Positions 52,216 through 63,600 of a DNA stretch of 64,000 nt are shown here, in pieces. The DNA comes from a virus. The position numbers were made by a program, and so were the translations under genes. The notes under the pieces are model-generated. The model was given only the letters and a program-made list of their open reading frames with translations, searched no databases and was not told where the DNA came from. Within the stretch, counting starts at the first letter, position 1, and each line of letters starts with the position of its first letter. The stretch covers positions 62,001-126,000 of IMG/VR virus record IMGVR_UViG_3300042385_001265. One strand, written 5' to 3'.

Positions 52216-54157
52216 AAGTAAAATAAATAGAGGAAAAGTAAATGGATACGCTCCGTTAGATGGTGATGGTAAAGTATCGTTATCTCACTTACCTGATGTA
52301 GTTGGTGTAGCTGGTACATCTGGAACATCGGGTGTAAATGGAACTTCTGGTACTTCGGTATTTGCAGATAGTAATTCGTTGGCAACAACTGGTTCTAACG
52401 TTTTTACTGGAACTCAAACAATAAGTGGTAGTGGTGATATTTCACTTACAATAGGAGACGTAAATTTTATTGGAGGTCCTTCTTTTGGTTTAAGAGTAAC
52501 CGGTTCTGATGGAGCTCCACTATTTCTAACATCTGATGGAACTTTATTAATTGGAGCTATTACTAATCCTACGAATGTATCTGATGATGCATCCTTTTTT
52601 GCAAATCAATTAAATTCATATCCTGTTTCAGATGGACCTACTGCAGCAATATTAGTTCAAAAATCAGGTTCATTCCAATCTAATTGGGTATTTGATTATG
52701 ATGGTAAAAGTTATTTTCCTAGTGATATTAATATTGGATATAATTCATTGGGTAGCGGATTAACTTCTGGTTCATTAAACATTACTAATGGTGATATTAA
52801 TTTAACTGGTTCTTTACTAATGACTGGTTCTATTATATTAAATGGAGTAACTTATACAAGTTTATCTGGAAATGGTGGCACATCTGGCGAAAGTGGTACG
52901 AGTGGAGTAGATGGTACATCTGGAACTTCTGGTGAAAGTGGCACATCCGGTGAAAGTGGTACAAGTGGAACTTCCGGTACATCCATATTGTTGGACTCTA
53001 CTTTAACATTTGAAGGCAATATAATTTCAGGTAGTAGTGTTGAGACAGTTGGTACACAAATAACAATTGCACAAGACTATTATGGTGGTACTGGTTTGAA
53101 TGGTAGTGGATTAATTGTAGCTGATAATGCAGAAAGTAGTGGAGTACAAAATGGATGGATAATTAGATTTTATGATGGTACAATAAGGACGGTAACTGGT
53201 AATTATGTCCCATCTGGAGAGTCTTTTAGAACTATTGCATTTGGTTCATCTGTATCCCTTAATCCAGCATATCCTTTGACTATAGAAAGTCCAGATTACC
53301 AACTTGGTTCAGATGCTTCTGTAGAACTTAAAGTGGGTGAACATAGTATAGTATTAGGTGATGATGGTATCTTAAAATTAAATAATGGGTTTGGTGAAAT
53401 ATATGCGGATGATGAAAATTATTCGGTTAGAATTGGAACTTCGGCTGAAAATGTAGCACCAAACTCACAAATTATACTTGGTGTAGGAAATGAGACATTG
53501 AAAATCAAAGCCGGACCTCCTTTAAGAGAATGGACTTTTGGAGAAAGTGGTAATTTTAATTTAACAGGTAGTATAAATGGAGCTCGTAATTTACCAACAA
53601 CTGGTTCAAATCAATTTAATGGTTCACAATATATAAGTGGTTCAGTATATGTAAGTGGTTCTATCTATAAGGATGGTAACAAACAATTCAACTACGGACA
53701 ATGGGCTTCATTAGAAACTCAAACTGGTTCTGCTAATACGGCATACGCTATGAAGTTGGAAGTGCCGGTTCCTGAATTTGAAGGTATATATGTTGGTAAT
53801 AATGGTAGTGGATTTCCAACTAGAATTTATGTAGAAAATAACGGATTATATAACATTCAATTTTCAGCACAATTACATACCACCTCAAACGAGTCGTGTG
53901 ATTTTTCTGTTTGGTTTGCTATGACAGGTTCTAATATAGCTAATTCAAATACGGATTTCTCTATTGAAAAGGTAAGTGGTGGTGGATTCCAAGTGGCAGC
54001 ATTAAACTTCTTAACTCCAATTACATCCGGAAGTTATGTAGAATTGTATTGGTCAAAAACAACCGCAAACGGACAATTGCAATATAAAGGAACGCAAGTA
54101 TCACCAACTAGACCCGCAACACCATCGGTAATTGTGACTGTAACTCAAATAGCATAA
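52208..54157 (+). CDS. Collagen-like tail fibre
   Basis: 649 residues. Two Gly-x-y tracts rich in Thr/Ser (GTSGTSGVNGTSGTS near residue 37 and a longer one near residues 223-257 with GTSGESGTSG units). Shaft repeats (TGSNVFTGTQTISGSGD) and a C-terminal beta-jellyroll-like domain ending TRPATPSVIVTVTQIA. Overlaps the oxygenase by eight bases. Many Ser/Thr on Gly-x-y, so hydroxylation or glycosylation is plausible. Confidence 0.75.
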   Translation: MFESKINRGKVNGYAPLDGDGKVSLSHLPDVVGVAGTSGTSGVNGTSGTSVFADSNSLATTGSNVFTGTQTISGSGDISLTIGDVNFIGGPSFGLRVTGSDGAPLFLTSDGTLLIGAITNPTNVSDDASFFANQLNSYPVSDGPTAAILVQKSGSFQSNWVFDYDGKSYFPSDINIGYNSLGSGLTSGSLNITNGDINLTGSLLMTGSIILNGVTYTSLSGNGGTSGESGTSGVDGTSGTSGESGTSGESGTSGTSGTSILLDSTLTFEGNIISGSSVETVGTQITIAQDYYGGTGLNGSGLIVADNAESSGVQNGWIIRFYDGTIRTVTGNYVPSGESFRTIAFGSSVSLNPAYPLTIESPDYQLGSDASVELKVGEHSIVLGDDGILKLNNGFGEIYADDENYSVRIGTSAENVAPNSQIILGVGNETLKIKAGPPLREWTFGESGNFNLTGSINGARNLPTTGSNQFNGSQYISGSVYVSGSIYKDGNKQFNYGQWASLETQTGSANTAYAMKLEVPVPEFEGIYVGNNGSGFPTRIYVENNGLYNIQFSAQLHTTSNESCDFSVWFAMTGSNIANSNTDFSIEKVSGGGFQVAALNFLTPITSGSYVELYWSKTTANGQLQYKGTQVSPTRPATPSVIVTVTQIA

Positions 54158-54200
54158 TTTTATATAATCCCATTCTAAACCACTATTCTTTTTTTTCTTA

Positions 54201-54208
54201 TATTTATA
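54201..54208 (+). promoter_or_regulatory. Late-promoter-like element TATTTATA
   Basis: Exact TATTTATA, 29 bases before the ATG at 54238; an AGAAAGGA ribosome site follows. Confidence 0.55.
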
Positions 54209-54237
54209 GGTAAGATAAAATTAGAAAGGAATAGTAA

Positions 54238-55386
54238 ATGGCAATAGAATACATATACCCAGGTTCATCATCATTCTTTCCGGGAGAAACTCCATTTGGA
54301 ACTTATGATAACGATTATGAATTTAGTGAAGATGCTCCAAAGGTAGCCCACTGGGTTGCTACTCGTTTGGGATACCCAATTCAAAATGTGGAATTAGTAG
54401 ATGCAAGTTTATTTGCTTGTTTCGAAGAATCCGTATCTGAATACGGTGCACAGGTAAATCAATTTAATATCAGAAACAATTTGGATGTACTTAAGGGTAA
54501 TCCAACTGGTACCGATTACACTGGTAAATTTGTTGAAGGTTCATTCTTACCAACTCTTATTGGTATTGTTGAGGCATATGGTACATTAGCTGGTGCTGGT
54601 GGAAGTACTGATATCAAAAAAGGTAGTGTTGATTTAGTGGGTGGACAACAAAATTACGATTTACAAACTTTATTTGCTGATGTAAGCGAGTCTGGAAAGC
54701 GAATACAAATAACAAAAGTATTTCACGAACCAACACCTGCAATCAATAGATTCTTTGACCCGTATTCAGTAAGTGGACAGGGAACTCTTAACTTAATTGA
54801 TGAGTTTGGATTTGGTTCATTCTCACCAGCAGCTCAATTTATCTTAATGCCAATTTTCGAAGATATGTTAAGAATTCAAGCAATTGAATTTAATGATGAA
54901 ATTAGAAAATCAGCACACTCCTTTAATATTACTAACAACAAATTACAAATATTCCCTATACCAACTACTGCTGGTAAATTATATTTTGAATATTTTGTAT
55001 CCGATGAATTTGTAACCAATTCTACAAAGGTAAAGCCAAATGTAGTTTCTGATTATGCTAATATTGGATATAGTTTTATTCAATATGAAAGTATAAATGA
55101 TGTTGGTAGACAATGGATTAGAAAATATACACTTGCTCTTGCTAAGGAATTATTAGGAGCAATTAGAGAAAAATATAGTTCAGTTCCAATTCCAGGTTCT
55201 GAAATTTCATTAGATGGTGCTGCTCTAAGAGCTGAAGCTCAAACTGAAAAGGATAATTTAATGGAACAATTGAGAGAAAACTTAGAGGAGTTGAGTAGAA
55301 AAAACCAATTCGAAGTTAAGGCTCAGGAATCAGAACATCAGCAAGAGATGTTGAAAAAAATTCCATTACTAATATATGTAGGATAA
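54238..55386 (+). CDS. gp13: Neck protein (T4 gp13-like)
   Basis: 382 residues. Beginning FPGETPFGTYDNDYEF; WIRKYTLALAKELLGAIREK and SSVPIPGSEISLDGAALRAE are typical of gp13 of marine T4-like phages. C-terminal helix is coiled coil. First of a gp13-gp14-gp15 run. Joins portal to tail. Confidence 0.8.
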   Translation: MAIEYIYPGSSSFFPGETPFGTYDNDYEFSEDAPKVAHWVATRLGYPIQNVELVDASLFACFEESVSEYGAQVNQFNIRNNLDVLKGNPTGTDYTGKFVEGSFLPTLIGIVEAYGTLAGAGGSTDIKKGSVDLVGGQQNYDLQTLFADVSESGKRIQITKVFHEPTPAINRFFDPYSVSGQGTLNLIDEFGFGSFSPAAQFILMPIFEDMLRIQAIEFNDEIRKSAHSFNITNNKLQIFPIPTTAGKLYFEYFVSDEFVTNSTKVKPNVVSDYANIGYSFIQYESINDVGRQWIRKYTLALAKELLGAIREKYSSVPIPGSEISLDGAALRAEAQTEKDNLMEQLRENLEELSRKNQFEVKAQESEHQQEMLKKIPLLIYVG

Positions 55387-55387
55387 T

Positions 55388-55843
55388 ATGCCAAGATTTG
55401 CATTAGATAGAGATATCCGATTTTTTGAAGGAATATCAAGAGAATTGGTAGATGCAGTTATTGAAACAACTGTAGTTCTATACAAACTTGTCATTTCTGA
55501 TATGAAAACAAATTTGTATGGGGAATCTTTAAATAAATCGTATTTTCAAGGAACACAATGTACTGCTGTAATTGAGAGAGATGATACTGGTATTTCGTAT
55601 GAAGGATTTGGACCAGATAGTGGACAGACTGTACAATTCCGTTTTAATCGTTTCACATTAGAGGGAAAGGGATTCTATCCAGAAATTGGAGATATTATTT
55701 CTCATAATAATGCATACTTTGAAATTGATAATGTAAGAGAGGACCAATTAATTGGTGGACAGACTGGAGAAAAATTCTCAATTATATGTTCTACATTTAT
55801 GACACGTAGAAGTTCTATACAAACTGAAATGAGAGATATCTAA
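55388..55843 (+). CDS. gp14: Neck protein (T4 gp14-like)
   Basis: 151 residues. NLYGESLNKSYFQGT, PEIGDIISHNNAYFEIDNV and position after gp13 support gp14, the head completion/neck protein. Starts two bases after the gp13 stop; overlaps the next ATG. Confidence 0.75.
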   Translation: MPRFALDRDIRFFEGISRELVDAVIETTVVLYKLVISDMKTNLYGESLNKSYFQGTQCTAVIERDDTGISYEGFGPDSGQTVQFRFNRFTLEGKGFYPEIGDIISHNNAYFEIDNVREDQLIGGQTGEKFSIICSTFMTRRSSIQTEMRDI

Positions 55844-56925
55844 TGAATAAAAAAGAAACAAATAGAGGTTTACAGCGTTCGATATCTAAAGAGTTCACTA
55901 AAGGTGTAAAACTTATTGATATAGATACTACCATAGCTGAGTATATGGTAGATACCATTATTCCTGATGTGGAAGAAAATGGTAATGCGGTTAAAGTACC
56001 ACTTATATATGGTAATGCAGAACGTTGGAAAAACGCTAGAGTAGATGGGTATTTGAGAGATGCTAGAGGTAAGATTCAAATACCATTAGTAATGTTCAAA
56101 CGAAACTCTATTGAAAGAGATGCCGCTATGGCTCAATTCAAAGATGTTAATACGTTACCTGCTTATGTAAGATACTCTAAAACAAATAGATACGAACGAT
56201 TTTCATTACAAAGTGGTACAAAACCCGCATATGAACAATATGAAGTTTCGGTACCCGACTATGTAACAGTAACTTATGAGGTAATGGTGTGGTCATCATT
56301 CACCGAGCATATGAATAAAATTGTTGAACAATTTCAATACGCAACTGATAGATATTGGGGAACTGAAAATGGATTCAAATTTAGAACTCGTATTGATTCG
56401 TTTGATAATCAACAAGAAGTTGGAGAGGGTTCGGAAAGAATTATAAGAACAACATTCACAATGGTGGTAAATGCATATTTACTTCCTGAAACTCGTGATG
56501 AGGCACCAGTTGTTAAAAAATCATTCACACCAAAGAAAGTTGTATGGGGTGTAGAAACGGATTTAAGTGGTACTATGTTCACCAATCCTAACATATATAA
56601 TGAATATCAGTTTGTTATAGATTTTGTTGCTATAAGGGGTTCTCAAGCAGCACAATTTGTAGGTATAACTGGTGGGGTAAATAGAGGTGTTGTTAAATTA
56701 ACAAATGTTAGAAAACCAATATTACCAAATGAACTAATTGGTTCGTTTGATACTTTAAATTGGTTTAGAGTTTATGTTAATTCAGAATTTAAACCAGCAT
56801 CAACTTATAGTTATTCTTTTAACGGAACTACAAATGAAATCGTTTTTACATTTAATAATACATTAGGATTTGATATTGATATAAATGATGAAGTGGATAT
56901 TGTAGGAAAATTTGAACAACTATGA
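55843..56925 (+). CDS. gp15: Tail sheath stabiliser (T4 gp15-like)
   Basis: 360 residues. KVPLIYGNAERWKNARVDGY, YWGTENGFKFRTRIDSF and RIIRTTFTMVVNAYLLPETR match gp15 of T4-like phages, which caps the tail. The C-terminal 110 residues form an extra beta domain (from about residue 250), longer than T4 gp15. Ends four bases into the next gene. Confidence 0.78.
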   Translation: MNKKETNRGLQRSISKEFTKGVKLIDIDTTIAEYMVDTIIPDVEENGNAVKVPLIYGNAERWKNARVDGYLRDARGKIQIPLVMFKRNSIERDAAMAQFKDVNTLPAYVRYSKTNRYERFSLQSGTKPAYEQYEVSVPDYVTVTYEVMVWSSFTEHMNKIVEQFQYATDRYWGTENGFKFRTRIDSFDNQQEVGEGSERIIRTTFTMVVNAYLLPETRDEAPVVKKSFTPKKVVWGVETDLSGTMFTNPNIYNEYQFVIDFVAIRGSQAAQFVGITGGVNRGVVKLTNVRKPILPNELIGSFDTLNWFRVYVNSEFKPASTYSYSFNGTTNEIVFTFNNTLGFDIDINDEVDIVGKFEQL

Positions 56926-57296
56926 ACATAAAGACTCTTAAAAATATAATGAAAGAAGTTAACGAACCAAATGAATTCATTTTGGAACCCGTTGATTTGG
57001 TACATTCATTATATTGGATATGGAAAGCTACAAATTGTAGATTAAAAACATTAGATAGTAGAGTTGCTGATAAAAGAAGAACTGCTGCTAGATTTGATGT
57101 ATTTGTATGGGGTGGATTTATTGCCGCAAGAGATTATCAATTTGAACAAGTTGGAAATGATTTTCACATAAAATTTATAAGAACAAATTTCCCAACAACA
57201 ATTGAAAATACAAATGACCCAAATTATGGACAACCTTGGGCATTTGAATCTAATGATGAAGTAAAAATAGAAGGTGATTTAGAAAATATTAATTAA
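56922..57296 (+). CDS. Hypothetical tail-region protein
   Basis: 124 residues. Starts MNIKTLKNIMKEVNEPNEF; WGGFIAARDYQFEQVGNDFH is the only striking patch. Overlaps neighbours at both ends. Perhaps a tail completion component; no family recognised. Confidence 0.55.
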   Translation: MNIKTLKNIMKEVNEPNEFILEPVDLVHSLYWIWKATNCRLKTLDSRVADKRRTAARFDVFVWGGFIAARDYQFEQVGNDFHIKFIRTNFPTTIENTNDPNYGQPWAFESNDEVKIEGDLENIN

Positions 57297-57676
57297 TGGC
57301 TAGATTAAAACCAAATATAGATATAGGTAGTATAACTACAAAGAGGGATAGAGAATCTTTTCAAAATTTTGTGTTGGAAGTAATCAAAGATACGTTTATC
57401 TATGAGGCAACTCCAACATCAATTTCTTTAAATGGTGAACTATTTACTTTAAATTTGGATGATTTTAGATTTGTTTATGAAGATTTAATCGTTGCAGATT
57501 CCAAGGATTATTTAGATGTATATTTATACGGAGTGAAGCAAACAAACGATAGATATTCGGTAACATTTGATGATACTTCTATAACTATAACCTTTACTGA
57601 AAGTATAACAAGAGTTCCGGCTGACGTAGTTAGAACTGATTTTGAAATTAAAGGTAAAATTACACAAATAGTATAA
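57296..57676 (+). CDS. Hypothetical tail-region beta protein
   Basis: 126 residues. MARLKPNIDIGSITTKRDRE and a beta-rich body with DYLDVYLYGVKQTNDRYSV, a pattern resembling small domains in phage fibres. Starts at the stop of its neighbour and its own stop overlaps the next ATG. Not recognised further. Confidence 0.55.
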   Translation: MARLKPNIDIGSITTKRDRESFQNFVLEVIKDTFIYEATPTSISLNGELFTLNLDDFRFVYEDLIVADSKDYLDVYLYGVKQTNDRYSVTFDDTSITITFTESITRVPADVVRTDFEIKGKITQIV

Positions 57677-60600
57677 TGGCTAGATTAATACCACAGAAAC
57701 AAATAGAAGAAGTAAATCAGTTTAGGGATAGTATATCCGTAGGCAACTCTGTATTTATATCTGGCTCTTTATTAGTATCACAAAGTATTGATATTGGTAC
57801 TCGTACTTCGGATAAGCAAAGAATAACTGGTTCGGTTGAAATTACTGGGTCATTACAAATTGATGGTGCATTATCATTTGCCAATGCGGCAAGTAGATTG
57901 GATGCAACTGCATCTTTTTCTGATATATCGGTTGATACACAAAGATTTGGTGGAATATTAGTTGAGGATTTTGCAAAAAGTGATTCAACTATCTATGTAT
58001 CATCTACAAATGGTAATGATAATAATAGTGGTACTTCACCGCAATTTCCATTAAGAACTATTAAGAAAGCTGCTCAATTAGCAACTCCGGGTGATGATGG
58101 TAGATATGGTTTACCAACTGGTTCTCTTTTTAGTGGATTTAGAATCACTGTTGATGCGGGTACTTATTTAGAAGAAAACCCAATTGAACTTCCAAGAAAC
58201 ACAACTGTTTGGGGAGCTGGATTAAGGGTAACTAAAATTATTGCTAAAAACGAAAACGAAGATTTATTTTGGGTAAATAGTGGTTGTTATCTTGCTGAGA
58301 TGACATTTGCTGGTTTGAGAGTATATCCATCGGTTGATGATTCTCAAAGTGGATTCGCAATTGCATTCGCACCAAACGCATTTATTACAACATCACCATA
58401 CGTTCAGAACTGTTCTATGATTTCAAATCAGGAGAACTCATTCCTTGAGCTGTATGAGGATATTCCTGCTGGAGGTGGTGGATTGAACGTAGATGGAAAT
58501 AGAATCCATCCTGATTCTCCATTAGCCTCTATGGTATTGGATGCATATACACAGGTTGCACCAAATGGTGTGGGTTGTCAAGTTGTTGGAAGGGGATTCA
58601 TTCAGTTGGTATCATTCTTCACAAACTTCTCAGCATATTCAGTAAAAGTTATCGATGGTGGACATGCGGTATTACTTAACTCTAACACCTCATTTGGTGA
58701 TTATGGTATGTACGCATCTGGTTCACGTTTTATTACGGGTAGTGGTGGTAACTTTGATGCGTTCTTAAATGTACAAGATAATTACTCAATTATTGTTAAT
58801 ACTATTGAAGGTGGATTATCTACGATTCCTGCATTGGTACCAAATACTGAAAACGGAATTAGAGTAACTGACCCTAATGTTTTACCACAATACTTTTTAT
58901 CGGAAGATTCTTCGAATGAAGTGTCTGATATAGTTAAAGCTGATTTTAAATTAATAAGTTCAATTATTGACAATGGAATTGTAAATAAACCAAGTTTAAT
59001 TGCAAAAAGTAGTATAAATGGATATTCATCGCAATCTGTTTACAATATTTCTGGTGAAAATCAATATACTTCATCAACAACCGCATCATTACAAAATATT
59101 GCAAGTGTTGATACTAATTTTAATATATTATATGATATAATTGAAAGAGGAAATCCTGCAACCGAATCATATGTTCGTATATCAAATGTATCTCATTCAA
59201 TTCAAGCAACTGATATTGTTCAATACAAAACCTCAGCTGTAGATTCACCTACAATTACTACAACTAATAATAGTTTTGATACAATTATGTCTATTGTAGC
59301 TGGTGGTATAGCTCCAAATATTGTAAGTAATACATCTGCTAGTTTTAAATTTAGTAATGTAAACCAATATCAAACAGGTACAACATCATCTTTACAAACA
59401 ATAAATTCGGTATCATCATCATTTTCAATTGTGTATGATACTATTGAATATGGGACTGGTGATTTACCTACAATTATACCAAGTAGTTCAAATGCTAGCA
59501 CATCAAGTGAAAAACAAAACGCATATAATTTACTTATAAATAATATACCATTTATACAATCTGAAACTATTGCATATATGAGTTCGTCTTGGAGTGAGTT
59601 TTCATATAATGAAACAACTTGTAAGAGAGATATTTCATATATTGTAAGTGGAGCTGCATATGATATTCTTTATGGTGGAAATGAAGAATCTATAAAGAGT
59701 GCAAGATTTTATTACTTATATCCATCCGAAGCTACTACAACTCAATTAGAACCAACATTAACTGCGGTTAAATACGCAAGTGGTGTTGCACAAAATATTT
59801 TAAAAGGAAATCAATACATAACATCATCCGCTAATATTAATAATGGATATAATATTATTTTTAATAACAAAGATTTTGTTAGAGCAGAAACCATTGCATA
59901 TATTTCATCATCTTGGTCTGAATTCGAATATAATGAGGTAAGTTGTTCACGTGATATTGGATATATTTTAGATGCAGTAGGAACTGATTTAAAATATGAA
60001 GGTAACGACCGAAGTGTAACTGCTGGACAATTCTACTTTAGATATCCATCGGAGGCAACAACTACTCAGTTAAATCAAACATTAGATGCTATTAGATATG
60101 CTAAACGATTAACTGAAAAATTATTAAACAACGATACATTTGTAACGGCATCTAATTCTGTAATTGGGGCTGTTGATTTAATGAGAAAAAATCGTAGTTT
60201 AATTCAAACTGAAACTATTACATATATCAATACTCAATATCCTAATTTAGATTATAACCAAGCTAAATGTAGAAGAGATGTTGGATACATTGTTGATAAT
60301 ATTACAACTGATTTATTGTATGGTGGTAATGAAAGAACTGAAACTGCTGGATTATATTATTTCTTATTTCCATCAGTAGCAAATACTACTCAATTAACTG
60401 AAACAATAAATGCACTTCAATATGTAAATGCGTTAACCGATAAAATTTTAATATCAGAAATATTACCAACTCCAAAAATTGGATTAAATATTGATAGTAA
60501 CATAAAAGTTACGGCATTTAATTCGGTAACATCATCTATATCTGCAAGTAATACTGAAGTTACATTAGTATCACAATCATTTGGTATTATTGAGGATATT

Positions 60601-63600
60601 ATTAGATATGGAACTGATTATATACCATCGGCAATAGTTGGTAATTCAAACGATTATATTTGGAATATAAATAATCCAATAAATGTTAGTGGTATAACAC
60701 AAATTCAATCAACGTTAGCAAACGCAAATACTCAAAGTATTTCTAACAACGTTAATACAATTATTAAAATAATTGAAAGTGGTAGTTCAGTTACAACCGA
60801 ACAAACAATTGGAACTGATAGAAATGGGGCTCCGATTTCAACGGTTGGTATTCCTAAAAATTCATATGGAAGTAATTTAATAACAACTGTTATTGGAACA
60901 ACTATTCCTGCTGAAATTCAATTGGTTAAAAATACTGCAGCTGGTATTAAATTTGGTAATGGCTTACAAATCACATCATCTATATCTGCTAGTGCTACTG
61001 AAATACAAAAAGTATCATCATCATTTTCAATTGTAACTGATATTATCAAATATGGTATTAGTGGAAGTTTGAGTTTAAGTGGTTCATCTGAATACTCAAC
61101 TTATTATGAAGTAATTGCATTTGAATCTGCAAATTATTTATTTAATGAAAATCAATTAAATAAATTTGATAACGTATTAACTGCATCTATCGAAGATGGT
61201 AGTATAGACCCTACTTTAACATTAAAGAGAGGTGAACTTTATACATTCTCTGTAAATTCACTAAATATTGTAAATGCAACTGAATTAGATTTTAGACCAT
61301 TTTATATTAAAACTGATATAAAACCAGGTCTTAGAAATCAATATACAAAAGGTGTAACTAATAATGGTGTTACCTTTGGAACTTTAACATTTATTGTACC
61401 ATTCGATGCACCTGATACTTTATACTATGTAAATGGTAAAGATATTGAAGCAAGTGGAATTATTAATATTGTTGATGAGTTACCAATTTCAGATACGCAA
61501 AGATATATTGAAATACCATCATTGGGTGATTTTGAGGTTGTAGCAAATACTATTAATAATATTAAAGTTACTAACATACCACAAATTCAATCAATATATA
61601 CTGCTTCTATATCAGAATCATTATCAGTAAGTTCATCATTCGCAACTACAATTGATATTTTATTTAATGGTGTGAGTAATTTACCAACTACAATTACAAA
61701 TGTAAGTGGATTAATTAAGAAACGTGAACTATCACAATATACATCATCATTTGCGGTATCATCGGCATTAAGAAATACTATAAGTTCATCATTTAATATT
61801 GTAACTAATATAGTAACAAATGGTACGGGCTCAGTTCCAGCATTAATTGAAAATACTAACGATTTAATTAAAGTAACTTCGGTACCTCAAATAATTGGAT
61901 TACAATCTGGAAGTATAACTCAGGTTAACAACGTAAGTTCATCTTTTGCTAATATAATTAATATTATTAAAAATGGTACTGGTTCAATTCCGGTTGAAAT
62001 TAGTAATATAAATGGATTAACTAAGTTTAGTAGCACAGAGCAATTTACAGCCTCTTTAAGCGCTAGTTTAGAAGATGTAACCTTTGTATCCAATTCGATA
62101 TCAATCGTTTCTACAATCATTACAAATGGCAGTGGTTCGTATATTACGGCTAGTTTATATGGAGCGGCCTCAACCCAACCATCTACATTAGCAGCTTATC
62201 AAATTATTAAGCAAAATATTCCATTTATTCAAATAGAAACTTTATCTTACTTATCTTCTTCTTGGAGTACGGCTTCATATAATGAAGCAAGTTGTAGTAG
62301 AGATATTGGATTGATTGTAAGTGGAGCAGCTGAGGATTTATTATATAATACTATTTCATCATCAATTGTGAATGGTAAGTATTATTTAGAATACCCATCG
62401 GCAGCAGAAACTACTCAAATAAACCAAACATTAGATGGTATTGAGTACGCAAGTAAATTAACACAAAAATTAATTCAAAATATAATTTTTGAAACCGCAT
62501 CAATGGAGGTTTCGGCATCTTATAATTTGATTAGAAAAAATAGAGAATTTGTTAAGAGTGAAACTATCGCTTACTTATCATCTTCTTGGAGTACATTCGA
62601 TTATAACGAATCATTATGTAGAAGAGATATCGGACATATAATTGATGCAGTTTCTACGGATTTATTATATGGTGGAAATGAAAGAAGTAACACCGCTGGT
62701 GAATTCTATTACAAATATCCATCATCTGCAACTGTTAGTGGTAGTGTATCTCCAACAACCGCAGCACAATTATACCCAACATTGGATGGTATTAATTATG
62801 CTAGACGATTAGTTCAAAATATTGTTGTAAATAATCAATTTGCATTAGCACCTGATAGTAGAACAAACGCATATGATTTAATCGTTGAAAATAAATCATT
62901 AATTCAATCGGAAGTTGTTTCTTATGTATCATCTTCTTGGAGTGGTGTATTATACAATGATATAAGTTGTTCTCGTGATATTGGATATATTTTAGATGCA
63001 GTAGCAACTGATACCTTATATGGTGGAAATGAACGTAGTTCAGTAGCTGGTGAATTCTATTATCTATTCCCATCAAGAGCAACAAATGGTGGTGTTCCAT
63101 CTGAAAATAATCAATTAGATTCAACTTTAAGTGGTATTAATTACGCTAAAGGAATGGTAAATCAGTTATTACAAAATAATATCTTTGTAACTGCTTCATT
63201 ACAAACCATTGGTGTAACAAATTTAATAATCGATAACAAACCATTAATTCAAAATGAAGTAATTTCATATATTTCTTCATCTTGGAGTAATTTTCAATAT
63301 AACGAAGCAAGTTGTAGTAGAGATGTTGGATATATCTTAGATGCAGTAGCAACTGATTTCTACTATGGTGGAAATGAAAGAAGTATTACCGCTGGAACAT
63401 TCTATTACCTATTCCCATCAGCAGCAACTGTTAGTGGAAGTTCATCCCCAAGCGTTGATGCTCAATTATACCCAACGGTTGATGGTGTAACATACGCACA
63501 AAGATTGACTAACAAAATAATTAATAATATAACATTAGTAACTGCTTCATTAGAAAGACAAACTACATATGACTTATTATTAGATAACAAATTATTAATC

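Noticed and set aside
52870-52990. Short tandem repeats suggesting a CRISPR array
   Set aside because: Units are in-frame Gly-Thr-Ser codons of a collagen-like tract without unique spacers.
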